38,191 nt of DNA. Source: Chromera velia. Lineage: Eukaryota > Sar > Chromeraceae. This document shows positions 1 to 13,441 of this stretch, one piece after another; the stretch's first letter is position 1; each line of letters starts with the position of its first letter. The stretch is taken from positions 10,001 through 48,191 of the forward strand of contig JAHBMJ010005161.1 of NCBI GenBank assembly GCA_018398765.1. Reading direction: 5' to 3'. The notes beneath the pieces were generated by a model that saw only the letters and a program-made list of their open reading frames with translations, had not been told where the DNA came from and made no database searches. Both the position numbers and the translations under genes were made by a program.

Positions 1-197
1 GTGATGCGTCCTCGTGTCGTGGGGCCGATGCTTGTAGAACCAGTCCTTACACGTGACCCCCTCGAGCCTTGAATCCGGATCTAGTGTTTCCGGGTCTTTG
101 GTTTCGATTTTCAGGCGGACCTTTGTGGAGGTGGTCTCTCCCCAGCCAGCACAGTGCTTGTCCGGAATAGAGACCTCACACTTCATTTCGCACTCCT
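1..197 (-). CDS. Gene A module 14 (partial, cut by window edge)
   Basis: The acceptor gagtgcag is followed by E-C-E-M-K-C-E-V-S-I-P-D-K-H-C, then a charged stretch and the central motif VTCKDWFYKH. The frame is open to the left edge, so the module and gene continue beyond the window. Confidence 0.7.
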
Positions 198-3100
198 CTG
201 CACTCACACACGCAGCAGTCACACAATCAACGAATGCATGCATGAGCTCGCTAATTAATCTTGCCTGCCTACCTGTCTGCCTCTCTGCTTGGCTGGCTGG
301 ACGGTGGAGACAATCAAATCATGGAATCAGTTCTTCCTCATTCATTCACACTCCTTTCAACCACTCATGCAATCTGATGATTCAAGTCAGTGGGCGAGAT
401 GCCGTTCAGGCAGGAGGGAGAAAGAAAAATAGACTCGTTCGCTCGCTCAAATTCCTCGATCGCTTCCTATCTTCGCGCGTCCCCTGTCCCGTCGATGCTT
501 ACTCTGACATTCAAGCGAAGAACGAATGCCGATCGGAAAGGCGGAAAATGGATAGAAAGAAGGGAAAGAAAAAGCTAGAGGAGGAAACGCACAGACAGTC
601 AGACAATGGGAATATCATGGAACGTAACAAGAGTGCACACACAGACAGCACGGATCATGCGGACCAGCAACTAATCATTTTGTTTGTCGTACTATGTTTC
701 TTCTGCCTTTTTGTTCTCGTACAGGGATTGAGAAGGGGGACTGACTGCAAGGGCCGGGAACCGGTTTTTGAAGGACTTTTTCGTGGAAAAGTTGCGCTCC
801 TGATTTGGTGATGATTTTGGACTTTTCGAGCTTGACCTTGCACGTCGTTGCCGCATTGTTAGTGCCTGTCTCGCCCTTCAAAGCCTTTGGACAGTCGGCG
901 GAACTCGAATCAAGCGTGCATCCGGCTCTCGGGGTTACATTGTTCTTGATTGCTTGAAGGCAATTGAGGAGCTTTTCACGTTCCACGCTCACTCTAGGAT
1001 CGGCGAGAAAGTCCAGGGCCGTTTTCGTCACGTCAGGAGCTGGATTTAATTTTGCAATCTTTTTGTTCTCCAGGTAGTTTGCCTGCTCACGGAGAGATGA
1101 GGGCATCCTTGCGACAGAGTCAATTGACTCCCAACAGCCCAGAGCCCCCGAGGCAGTGAAAGAAGCCTCCAGCACGATGTCAAAAGAGTACTCATGATCG
1201 TGACGATCAAGGTGCTCAGGCATGCACTTCTTTCCTTCGTTGGTTGTATCTGGTTCCAGGCTCCCGTCAGTGGGTTTTCTCTTCCAAGGAGCGATCTTCA
1301 GGGACCATGCGCACGGATCTGCAAGCAGGCTCAGGCAGGTAGGTAGGTAGGCAGACTATTTGTTTCTTTCTTCCCTACAGACAGCCAGACTCTCTTTTTC
1401 TTTCTCTTCTTTTGGGCCAGACAGACAGACAGACAAACAGACTCCCCGTTTCTTCCTTTTCCCTCCTTCTCACAGACAGACAGACAGACAGACAGACAGA
1501 CGGACAGACAGACTGAGCAGCACTCCAATCCGACACTTCTTCTTGGCATGGGAATTCTGAATCTGTAGGTAATCTGATGACTTTGCGATGGGCCACGCAG
1601 GAAGGATCTCTTCCTCACGCACACGCATACACACATACGCACACATACACTCACAGACATGCGGGAAACTTACGTACCGCACAGAGTCAGAGCACCTCCA
1701 TTTCCTGCCTCGCACGCTTCGAAGACTCCCTTCCCTTCGAGAAGGTCTCTGCTGGAAGCCTTCAGGTTCTCCATCTTCAGGGCAGCAGAACCATCCTTGT
1801 CGGGAAGGAGGGAGCGAGAGAACCAGAGAGGGTGTGCTGTCGGATCCGCGTCTCCACCAGACGCAGAATCGATCTTCTGTATCAGAGCTTCACTCAGTGC
1901 CGTCTTTTGGCACTCGTCTTTCTTGGTTGCATCAGCTGTGCAAGCGGTCTTGAGAGGTGAGAAGAAAGTTTCGATGGCCTTTCTGCAGTGTGTGTGTTCG
2001 TCTTGTGCGGCTTCTTTTTCGTTTTCGAAACTGAATTGAATGTCGGAGTTGTCGAACGAGGTCGTAGTGTCTCCCTGTTTGCACGCGGGGCACTTTTCTG
2101 TGATTTGGAACTTGCACTTTCCTGCAGATATTTCAAATATAAAAACATTCACACATACACACACATTGCTTCTCTCGTGGATTTGCAGTTCTTACCCCGA
2201 GGCTTCGATAAGAAACATTCCACGTGCACAGATATTGGTGAAAGCGTGTGTGCACTTGGCCAGGAATTCGAAGGGTACATGCTTTTGTTTTGCGAAAAAG
2301 TATGGGACCACCAAAATAGATAGATTGCACCAAGAAAGAAAACTCTTTTTTCTGATGGAGGGGACAGACTCTCATGAGCGAGTCATGAACTGCACATGCA
2401 TGGGTCTGTCTTGATGAAATCAAGTTAAATGAGGTCACTCACACATGTACTGGAGAAACGCGCTCATACTTATTTCATTCCGAAAGAAAATGAAAACTGA
2501 CTGCACTGGGTCATTTTGAACTTCTGGTACCCGAAATCGTAGTCGAACTCCACTGGCCACTCTTTGGGACTTCCGTTATCGAGATGAGGGATTACCCCCG
2601 TCTGGGTAGCAGGCCAAGTAGTTTCAGCCTTCTCTTCGATTTTCTTGTACACCTCCTCAGCTGCTGTCTCCGTGTCTGCTCCCGGAAGAGTCTTTCCAAC
2701 ACCGTACTCGAGGGTGGGCATTTGATTTCGCTGTTGTATCATCTCGGTGACTTTGTTAAGAATTTGGGGTTTCATCGCCTGGATCACCTCCTTGCACGTT
2801 TTTCCCTTCTCGTCTGCGTTCCAATCCTGGTTCAGCGTGATCTTGGCAGTCCAAAACTTGTCGGTTCCCTGCTTCTTCACACATTCGGGAATGGCGTCTG
2901 GGAAAGTGACACTCGGTTGGCACGAAGCACAGTCCTGCAAGCCGAGGTCTCCCAAGGGAAGGTCCTTTTTGATCTCAATTTCTTTTTCATTGTCAGTCGC
3001 AGTCACAGTGTCCAGCGGGCCGTTGAATTCTGTTGACGCCACGCCAACGAAAGCTTTGAGTGCGGGGGATGAACCGAAATTGACTCCCGAGGGGATTTGT

Positions 3101-6100
3101 CCGCACTTCTTGAGGAGCTCCGCGGCGGCTGGTGCGGGGGCCTTGAACGATGTTGCAGTCGCTGGGCAGTCACGATGACCAAAGTCCGCTGGGGTAGGCC
3201 AGGAGGCCGGTTTTTCGCCTGACGGCGGGTTGTGCCTGTGAGTGGCCGGTAGGTCTGCTTTCTTGAACTTGTATTTGAAAGTCGTGAGAGCCGTGGCCGA
3301 GCTAGCAGGAACGCAGGAGGGGTCAACGGACTCGCAGGACACTTCGCAGTCGACTGCAAGCAAGCAGCCACATGGAGGGGCACATCACATCAGTACATTG
3401 CCTTGGAAAAGTGAAGAAGCAACTGTTGTATGTTTGTGCCAGCAAGGACGCATTTGTTTCATCTCACATCCTGTTGTTATGCTTCCCTCCAGCTCCTCTC
3501 AGCGTTTGTGTGAGGCAGCTGGAGCAAGCTGACATGAAGCGATCTGTCTCTGTCAGGGTCAAGCAAGAATTACTGCACGCGTCCATGAGGGCCTTCCCTA
3601 ACAGATGGAAGCGTGGAAATAAACGTCAAGATTGAATTACCGAAGATCCAATAAAAGACTCACGCAGATGAAGAAAAAAAGATGGCGAATTTTCGCTGAA
3701 AGAAATTACAACTTGAGAGATGCCCAGGAAAACAAGACCAGACCTACCGCAGGTGTCAAAAAGACCAGTGTGTTCGGGTTTGTTCACAAAGTCCTCGACC
3801 ATCTCAATGTCCTTGAAGACGATTTCGAGGGCAGGATCTGCGGACCCAGCAGGAGCTCCAGGGAAAAGAGGGTCCGCTCTCTTCGGGTCGGGCGCCGCTT
3901 CTATCGCCCTGAAATTCTTTGGCCCCGGTTCCCTGCCGTGGAACAGAAACTCCCGAAATTCGGGTGCAACGTTGAAGGTTGAGGGTGTCTGAATCTCACA
4001 GAGGACTTTGCCAGGCCCCGCCATGACTTGACGAGAGGTGCTAATGCTGAGCTCTTTGAGACACCGGAACACTGGAGACGGGTTTCGGTCGCTGCCTTCA
4101 AGCAGATAGGACAGCCCGATAATGTCTGCCGTCCTAGGAACTCCCCTCATCGCACTGTCCACAATGTCTAGGATCCCTCTTGAGCCCACATCACCGAGGC
4201 TTTTGATTGTTAAAACAGATCTGAGAATCTTCGGTGGAGGGCCCCCTTTTCGTTTGCACTGAATCTGATCGACAATTTTGAAACGGGCGGCGCCGGTGAT
4301 ATCGGCGCGGTCGGCAGTGGCAATGTCGACCTTGGGATCCTCTGAGCGCATGAGAAAGAGCACAGCCAAGTGTCTTCATGTTGAACAGTTTGTGTGTTTT
4401 TTCACCAAACGGCCCCATCGCATGTATGCGTATACCGTCTTTGAACTGCTGAATGCAATAGCAAGAGAAAAGCATGATTTGGAGAACAAACAAAACCAAC
4501 GTGACAGCAAGCAAGACCAAAAACGTTGGCTCTCTTTCCAGTTTCTTTCCACGGACTGACCGCAGATAGTGATTGTCTTGCCCTCCCGACATACAGCGTT
4601 GGCATCCGAGTCCGCGAGGGCAACATCGACAGATGGAAATGGACTGCTGTCGGTGGCCTGGTGAGGAAGCGAGAGCAGAGATCCGGAAGAAATAAATTTA
4701 GGCTCAATAGCCTTGATGGCGCCTTCTGTGAGTTTCGTTTTCTGCGTGCCTGAAACCCCAGCCCTGAGATCCGACTTTTTGAGTTCAAATGCGCTTTTGC
4801 AACTTTTGGCTGGCAGTGGGTTGGGGTCTGTTGACTTGTCCAACTGAAATTTGATCTTGATTTTGTCCTTTTGGCCATCTCGGTCGCACCGAAGACATTC
4901 CCCAACAACCTCATCGACGCTGCATTCATCTGCAAACAAAGAAACAGGCAAACAAAAAGGAAGGAAGGAAGCAGGCAAGCACACAAGTTGACAGGCCAGA
5001 AGGAAGGATGAGGGCTGGAAGGAAGGAGAGGAGTTGCATCACGAGGAACAGACATGTCAGCGGGTAGAAGGAGATCGCGGCAGTATCACCTGAGATGAAA
5101 GAAAGCCAAACGAATCAGGGCCTAAACCCCTAGTACGGGAGTGCTTAAATCAGTCTCGCGCTTTCATGCTACAAAGTGCGTTCAGTTGTTTGTTTTTGTC
5201 TTTTCGCTGTATCTCTTCTTTCCTTCTTTCCCCTTTTCCTCTTCCCTTTCCTTCCCGCCGTTCCGTCAATCTGTGCGAATTCTTGATCGATATTTTGGGC
5301 GTTGAATTCTGAACAACAATCAATTATCATGAAAGCTTGCTTTTCGAATAACAGTGCATGCATGCTAGTTGCAGTCTCCGAACTCCTTCCTGTCAGGAGA
5401 TTTCTTTTCTTGATTCCAACAGTGCACGAATGAATCATGCATTGAGAGGAGAATCGTCCTCGAATGCTTCATCAGCCACAATTAAGCGCAGAGATTGAAA
5501 GATCTCTTTTGAAAATGAGTCTTTTGATATTCTGGGATTCAATTTGAACGAGTTTTGAGCAGAGGGAAAAGACGAACTTACAGCAAGGGAAAATGGCCAT
5601 TTTGGCTGCGTCGTCTGCTTCTACGGCATGCTTGAGGTCCAGCTTTTTCGTCTCGCTGGCGGCCCCAGTGACATATTTGACCGTTGGAGCAGCCTCCACA
5701 GCCTTGCCGAAGAATTCCTCTGCGACTCTGTCGGCAACCGCGGCAGGATCCCCCGACTCCCCCGGCATGAGCTTCTGTCTGACGCCCCAGGTCTTCGTGA
5801 GTTCGTCCACTCTCGCTTGGAGTGCGTCCCTCGCTTTTTTGATGAACTCGTTCTTGATTTTGTTCGCGGAGGTCCGCACCACGGTCTCACATGAGGCACC
5901 ATTGGGGCTGGGGGTCAGCACGACTTCCCCCCCGATCTCCAACGGGTCTGTTGTTCCCGCAGCATTGAAGGGACGACATTGACCGATCGGCCTCATCGTC
6001 AGGAACACCGTGCAAGGCGCTGCATGCGTGTACGTGTAAGAGTGTACGTACATGGAAGAAAGTCTTATGGAAAAATCTGTTTAGACGATTCAAACTCGTC

Positions 6101-8741
6101 GTCACATTTTACATGCATCGATTGACACTGTGTATGCGCCGAGAGAGAGAGAGGAAGAACGCCACATGTCCCTTCCCTGGCATTGCGGGAAAATTATGAA
6201 AAAAGAAATCAGAACGAAAAGCGGTCTCTGAACGGAGAGTGAGGAGATGGCGGGATCTTTTTACGAACAGAACCGGACAAATATGAAACGCCCCTCTTTG
6301 ACCGCTTCAGAGAGGGTTGCGGACTGCTCCATGAGACAAACTTGAAAGAGACACAAACGATCAGAAAGGCTCGAGCTGACTTACTGCAAGAATTGATGTT
6401 CTCCTTGTACTCATCTTTCGTCATGTCGAAGGTGATCATCTTCTTTTGGGGGTCTGTCGTCAGAAGACTCTCAAGCGGGCCGCTCTTCCAGTCAACGGCC
6501 GTGCTGAGAGAGGAAGCTTTGGCACAGACCTGAGTACCCAGGTGATCTGCAACCTCCTTCAGTTGGGGCTCATTCACGTTCATCAGCCCCCTGATTTTTT
6601 CTTTCAGTTTTTCCTTCAGAGCAAGACATGCAGACTCTCGTATGACCTCGAAGCACGGCTCCCCCTCCTCCTGAGGGGCCGAGCTACCCGCTGTCGCCTG
6701 GGGTTTGTACGTCAGAGTCACCTTCCCGCTTGTGTCAACACACTGGGGCACGTCAAAGTCGTGAGTCACTTGACACCCCTCTGCACGCATCTCAGCATGT
6801 ACGTTGAAGAATTCGGCTCAGACTTCCGGGCTGATAGATTGCAATGCCCATTGATTACAGGAAAGAAGCAGAGACAGATGCAGGCAAGCAAACACGTCAA
6901 TGATGGGACACTGCAGAGATTCCACGGACAGAAGCAGACAATCGTGCAAGATGCGGGAAATGTGAGTCGCAGACTGATAAATGAATCCCAGACCGAAGGA
7001 TATAAAACGACGGACACACAGGGAGAGAAAGAAAAAGAGAGGGAGATAGAGGACAACAGGTACATAGACGAAGCGGAAAGACAGGACGTATCACAAGCAG
7101 TCTGAGACAGGGAGAGAGAGAGAGAGAGAGAGAGCCATTACATGCGGCAGAAAGAGGCTTATCACAGAGCAGCACCATGTCATTGACTGACGGCAGTCGA
7201 CTGCGCCCTTTGCAGCCATTGTTTGTCGGCCGAGTTTCAATTCGACTGGGTACGTATCAGGAGCCCACGGTGTGCGTGGATCCCTTCCAAGGATATCAGC
7301 CACGGGCACAAGTGGGAGTTTGTTTCCGTCTTGTGCGGCCGGCATGTTCATTGATTTTTCTAAAATGTTTTCTCCATCTGCGGTGTACATTTCTCCTGCT
7401 TGGTCCGCAGTCATGTCGCATGTCTGGGCCCAGTCATCGGAAGTTTTCCTGATGAAGCACTCTGGATAGTTCTGCTGATGATTTGTGTCATAAGTCAACT
7501 TAAAAGTGGCCTTCCCTTGACCTTCCCACGGCTTGCATCTCGGTTCGACTTTGCAGTGGACGGTGCAAGCGGCTGCAGTAAGGAACGCATATGCGAAAAC
7601 AAATGCGTGAGTGACATACGTGAGGCGTTCCTGTCAGTGCATCAACAAACGCTTGTTCTTTCGTCAGAAAGAAAGACAGCTGAAATGGCGGAAAGAGATA
7701 GAAGCAAAAGTGGAAGGGACGGGAAAGGATGCTGATGTGACATATGCGTGAACAGCTTTTCCACCAGATCGATTTTGCGAAAAGGATGAGGACGTCCTCC
7801 AAGACCAACAACAAAAGCAGACAAAAAGGCCGACTGCTCGACTGACGCACCGCACAACCCCTTGTCGTAGATCCCTGCTCGGAGTGCGTTGATCTCGACA
7901 GGGTTTGAGATGAACACTTCCTGTGAAACTTCCAGAGGAGTGTCTAGTCCCGGTAGGGGAGGCATCTTTTCTTGGGCGAACGTTTCTCGGCTGCAGAAGC
8001 CACACGGCAGACAATAAATAGTCAAGAGAAAATATGACAGACACCTCAGACTGTATGTTTCTCTGTCTATCCGTCGGCTTTTTCGCTTAGAGTAGAAGTG
8101 TGCGTGCAGAAAAGTTGGTGGGAAACAACCCATTATTAGGCATATGAAAAAGCGAACTACAGATGTTTGTCAGAAAAAGCAATTTCGAATGAAGAGTCGG
8201 AAGGTGTGTTGTGGTGCTTTTCACCAGAGAAACATGCTTGCCAACGACGCACGCGAACGAAATGTACAAAAGGAGATGTCCGACACGTATGATCTGAAGA
8301 GAAAGGCAAAAAAAACCAATCACTGGGGGCACATTGCGGGTGTCTCTCTCTTCCTGTCAACATGTGGTGGAGGGCCCCCAGGCTAAAGGATCAATGAGCG
8401 TTTTCCTGTCCAGACCCCCCCTTAGCTATGCCATGCACCAGTTCAAGAGCATTCATCACACCCATCCCGCTCCCTCGATCCGTCTGCTGACATCATTCTG
8501 TTCATTGTTGTCTCGAGAGTGCCGACGCTCCGCAACAGGTTGGCGCTTCTCTGTCTGTCTGCTTCATTCGAGAGCACCTCCTCACACGATTGTCCTTTGG
8601 GGCCCCCAGTCGTCGACCCCTCCTCTCTCTTCGTGACCCTCATGTTCACCTGCATGCGAACTTTCTGGTCTGTCCGGGTCTCTGACTTGAAGCAGACGTC
8701 AGACTTCAAATCCAACACGGCCTCACAGGGAGCTGCAAACA

Positions 8742-8773
<32 letters not shown>

Positions 8774-9678
8774 GCCGAAGGGAATTAAGAGAGAGAGAGA
8801 GAGAGAGAGAGTAAGAAGGCACTTTCAGATGCCTATTGCAGATAAGAGACGAAACTCCAAACGATGACATGGGGACCGTCTTGGCTGAAACTAGCAGACA
8901 TTTTCCAGAGATGACTTTTATATCACGAAATCAAGTCAAGCTGATTCAACTGAGAGAGAATGCTGCGTCGTTCCTGACGGTCACAAGTCTCATATTTGCT
9001 AGCACGGCGCCCAGTTGCTGGACACATTCTTTCAAAAGCAAGAACAGGAAAGATTCTATCATCAGGCATTTGTTCAGCAGCCCCACGGCGCCTTTATGAC
9101 TACTCTTATAAAAATCAAGGGGACGCTGAAAAGTGCTCATCGAAAAGAAGAGATGATCGATCGAGGCTGCCTCCCTGCACACTTACCACAGGGGGTCGAT
9201 TTGCAGCCGAAGAGTGCCGGTGCGGTAAGGGTTTTCTCCGCAATTTTCTTCTCTTTTGCCTTGATGTCTGCAGCATTCCAAACAAATGCGCCCGGAATTT
9301 GGCGTCCCTGATCGCTTTCTCGATCTTCGAAATTTCATTCCTACTTGTGCTGTCGGCGTCTTGTAAGTCTGAAGTCATCGCAGGACAATCTGTTTCGGCC
9401 TCCCGTTGTTTCTGCAAGACGGAAGACTGGAATTGGGATTCACAATTTTGGAGAACCTTCTGGACAGTGTCGCGCATCCTCTCCACGTGCACCATCTTTG
9501 CACTCAAAGTCACAGTTCCAGCGGCTGTGCGGCCCTCTCCTGTGCAGCAACTGCACTGCCTCTCGACTTCAATTTCACAGGACTCTGCGCATAGCAGAAA
9601 ACAGGGAAGAGAGGTGCGGAAGGGAGGGAAATGAAAAACAGATGGAAGAGCACACGTTTGAGGAATTGAAATGCAGGC

Positions 9679-9711
<33 letters not shown>

Positions 9712-11260
9712 CCTTTGGTAACAAAATCCTACAGACAGGCTTGCATTCTCCCTCTTCTGCATTCGTCTGTTCGATAAGTTGCTTTCTCGCTCATTCCGTG
9801 TCTATGATGCATCGATTGATGATTGTCCTTCCGGCTTTTCTTCTCTTTCTTAATGTCAGGTCATTTCGCTCATAGGATGATCCTTCCGGCCTTTCTCATT
9901 GCTTTCTCTTCCGACTGACGGCATAGGGGTAGTTGAAGGCTAATCACATCCATCTTCAGCTCCTCTATCGGGATTTTATACGGCTGTAGGTAGCAGCCAT
10001 TGCTGGGTGCTCTGCAGGTGTGGAGCGCTCCCGACGGGGTGATCTGAGAGGCGACGTGACGGATGACCCTCTCCTGCACTGAGAGACTGAGAGAGAGCAG
10101 ACAAACGAAAAAGAAAGGGGAATCGAGGAAGAAACCAGCATCAAACAAGAGGAACAAGAGACTCGTCAGGTGGGTGAGTCAGCACAGACCGACAGATGGA
10201 TGGAGAAAAGAACAAGAAGATTCAGACACAAGTGCTGGAAAAGAAAACCTGCAAACGGCGTTAGAGAATCGCCGAAAAGAAGGAAAAGCCGCGCTTCTGT
10301 GTTTTGATCCAACTTGAGATCGTATATCTTTTTTCTAAGTCTCTGGCATCAATTCTGCACGGGAACGCCTTGTAATCTTGTGCCATCAACCAGACGTAGA
10401 GGCTTCTGTGCCCTTCGGGACCACTGTTCGACCAACTCACTCTCGAATGTCCCACATGCTCCTCTCTTCTGTATCCACGACCCTGGACCCTTTCATGAGT
10501 GCCATCGTAGCCTTCACCTTCTCCGCATCGTCCATGTCTTCCAGTCCCGTCATTGTGAATCCGAGAGGCCGAGTGTTCCTGTGTGGGTTTATGGACCATC
10601 CCTTCACCTCTTGAAGGAGTGTCTCGCAGGTCTTGCCCCCCCTCGCCTCTGCCTCAATCGAGGCTTTCAACGTCAACCGAGGATTCCAGGAGAGAGGCAC
10701 GCATTCCCCCTGGATGCTTTTCGTTCGGTCATCGAAAGTGGCCTCGATCTTGACCTTGCAAGGCGCTGCAGGGTTGACATCATGACGTGTGCACATCCAC
10801 ATATTAATACATTGCACGACAGAAGAGGAACAAAACCCGAGAAAACAAGGAATGAATGGACATCCTCTGCATGCTGATCTTCAAGCCTGTATGAATGCCT
10901 GGAACACTCGAAATTTTCAACCATCTCATTTTGCCCTTCACTCTGGCGAGCGCACTTTCTTCTCTGTCTGCCCCACAGCTAGCCTGTACGTTGACAGAAG
11001 TTAATTCCGACTGACTGCAATCTGGCCGATCGAATTCCACTTTCTCCACTTCTGCGTCTCTCCCGTCGTCCACTTTCCTGAGGGCAAGGGAGGGAAGAGG
11101 GGAGCGGATCATGGCACTCCAAGAGAAACAAGACGAGAAAGACAGAGGGTGGCGTTTTCTGAGAGGAGCTTGGAGTTGGAAGAAAAAACAAAGACGACGA
11201 GAAGAGAATGGACACGTAGTAAGGGGTGAGTGGAGGAGAGGAAAACTTGCTGCTCAAAGT

Positions 11261-11323
<63 letters not shown>

Positions 11324-13402
11324 AGAGAGAGAGCCTTCCTTCCTTCCTTCCTTCCTTCCTTCCTGCTGCAGACGAGAGACCATGCAGAGGCAGTTGCACC
11401 AAAGAGAATTTTGTGGAAGTAAAAACTTGAACTTCCACTGGAACAGATCTTGCGAAAAACGACGGTAAATGCCGCAGTTTTACTTCTCTTTTTTGAGTAG
11501 TTGACTGACAGAATTCCTCACTGGCTGGCTGGCTGGCTGACTGCATGCCTAAGGAAAACAGTCACTGACGCACACAAGTTGATCGAGAGCAGACTTCAAT
11601 CCCGGTGGAGCTACGTCACCGTCTGAGATCTCGGGGAAGAATTCCATCAGCGCCTTCTGGCAGCTCTTTGGGGACACCACTTTTCCCGAACTTCGGGAGT
11701 ACCAGGAGAAAGGGACGGGACGTTGGACGATTCTGCAGGGCACAATGATGCACACAGATATATTCACACGAGTGATTATGATCATCTGTACATATACATG
11801 TGTGCATCACACCCCAAGTCGACAAAGGAAGGACTTGACAGTGCGTCCGAAAGAGCACACTCTGACTCACAAACAATCGTGCAAGGACGTCATGATGCGT
11901 AAGGAGGGGGTCAGCAAGACCTTGCAGAAGTTTAAGTCAGTCCGCCATCGATGCATGGCCGTGTAGCTTTCCAAGATTCGTAATTCATCAGTTTCTGTAT
12001 GTCAATCAAGCAAATTAATGAGGGAACTGACTGACGTGAAGGAGCACTTGTCCCGAGACGTTCTGTCGTCTACGTGCTTGCAGGCACAATCCGAGTCGAC
12101 CGCGAGCTTGCAGTCAGCTGCACACACGCATTCGAGAGACAATTTGACTCACGCAACATGACATTGAAGGCAACCTGTTCGACTGAGATTCTTTTCCTTT
12201 TTCTACAGGAAGGCAGCCGGTTGGCTTGAAGCGACGAGCAGGAAGACCGAGGAATGACATCTGGCAAAGCGAAGAGAAGTTGGGACTTTCCAATGCAGCA
12301 CGGGCAAAAATGTGTCGTATAAAGATTCACAAAAGAATGTCCCTGGTATTCAATTGTTCCCCCAAAGCTCCTTTTTGGAATTGGAGGCACTCTCAGAGTA
12401 CTTTTTCCACCCGCCCACTGAGCCGAGTCTTTGTAAAGCTTGTTTTATCCGCCCATCTCGCTTTCGTTAGTTCATTTGTCCTCCTTCTCTCGTGCGTCTG
12501 AGAAAAGTTCACGACTTTCTAAGCTGTCCACACATAAACCTTCCCCTCCCTCACTTGCAAAGTAACTTACCGCCTTCAAAGTGCTGATCAAGCCCATACT
12601 GCACGCATGCAGACGCACATAGCGAGTCATGTGAAAAAAAGAAAAATCAAACACCACCACCACCTCGCCGTTTTTCAATCAAATGCTGAAAACGATAGCC
12701 ACTCGATGGAACGATCATTCAAACAGACAGAGAACAACAGGGCGGGGAGTCGACTTTTTGTTCTGTACATCCACTTTTTTTTATATATCGCAAGTTTTTG
12801 CATGTTGGATAGGTGTCTCCAGCAGAAGAAAAGAAAAGTGATTTGTGCGCAAGTCTGTTTTCTCCGTCTAGAAGCTCACTTACCCAAGCTGCATTACACC
12901 AGTTCTGCAAACATGGAAGTGAAAAACAATTGAGTGACAAAGGGGTCAGTTCGGTGCACTCACTGCGGCATTACTCGAATACATTCCATGAGTCTCAAGC
13001 TTGAACAACTTGGGAGGGGGACTGTGGTTCACATCTGATCGATTGTGGTGATTTCAGACGTGATGATTTCACACAAATTGTTGGACTACCAAAAATGGCG
13101 GGTAGCTCATTTGCCCACGGGAGAAAGCCAGAGGGAGAAGAGAGGCGTTTCATTCGACTTTCGTACAGACAGCACCGGGAGGGACGCACGCTCATGCAGA
13201 ATGGGCTCCTGGTCGGTCAGACAATTAATTAATGCAGTTGCAGTGTTTTCATGAGAGTGGCTGCATGCATGAGCGGCAATTGAAGCAAAAAACTTAGAGA
13301 AGCAACCGATAGAAATACAGCCGAACTGAACCAAGACTCCCTTTTGAAGAGAAATGCACATGGCTCACCTCTCGGCCCGCCTCTCCTGTCTGCAGACACA
13401 CA

Positions 13403-13441
<39 letters not shown>

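Noticed and set aside
53-811. Plus-strand ORF of 252 codons at the left edge
   Set aside because: It overlaps two phase-consistent exons of gene A and an intron; no domain, and it is antisense to supported coding sequence.
2584-3178. Plus-strand ORFs opposite modules 10/11
   Set aside because: They are antisense shadows of a well-supported exon.
10320-10400. Extra exon of module 2 reading SLYVWLMAQDYKAFPC
   Set aside because: It has a module-like ending, but the would-be donor is GA instead of GT, and the intron to the preceding donor would be only about 40 bases.
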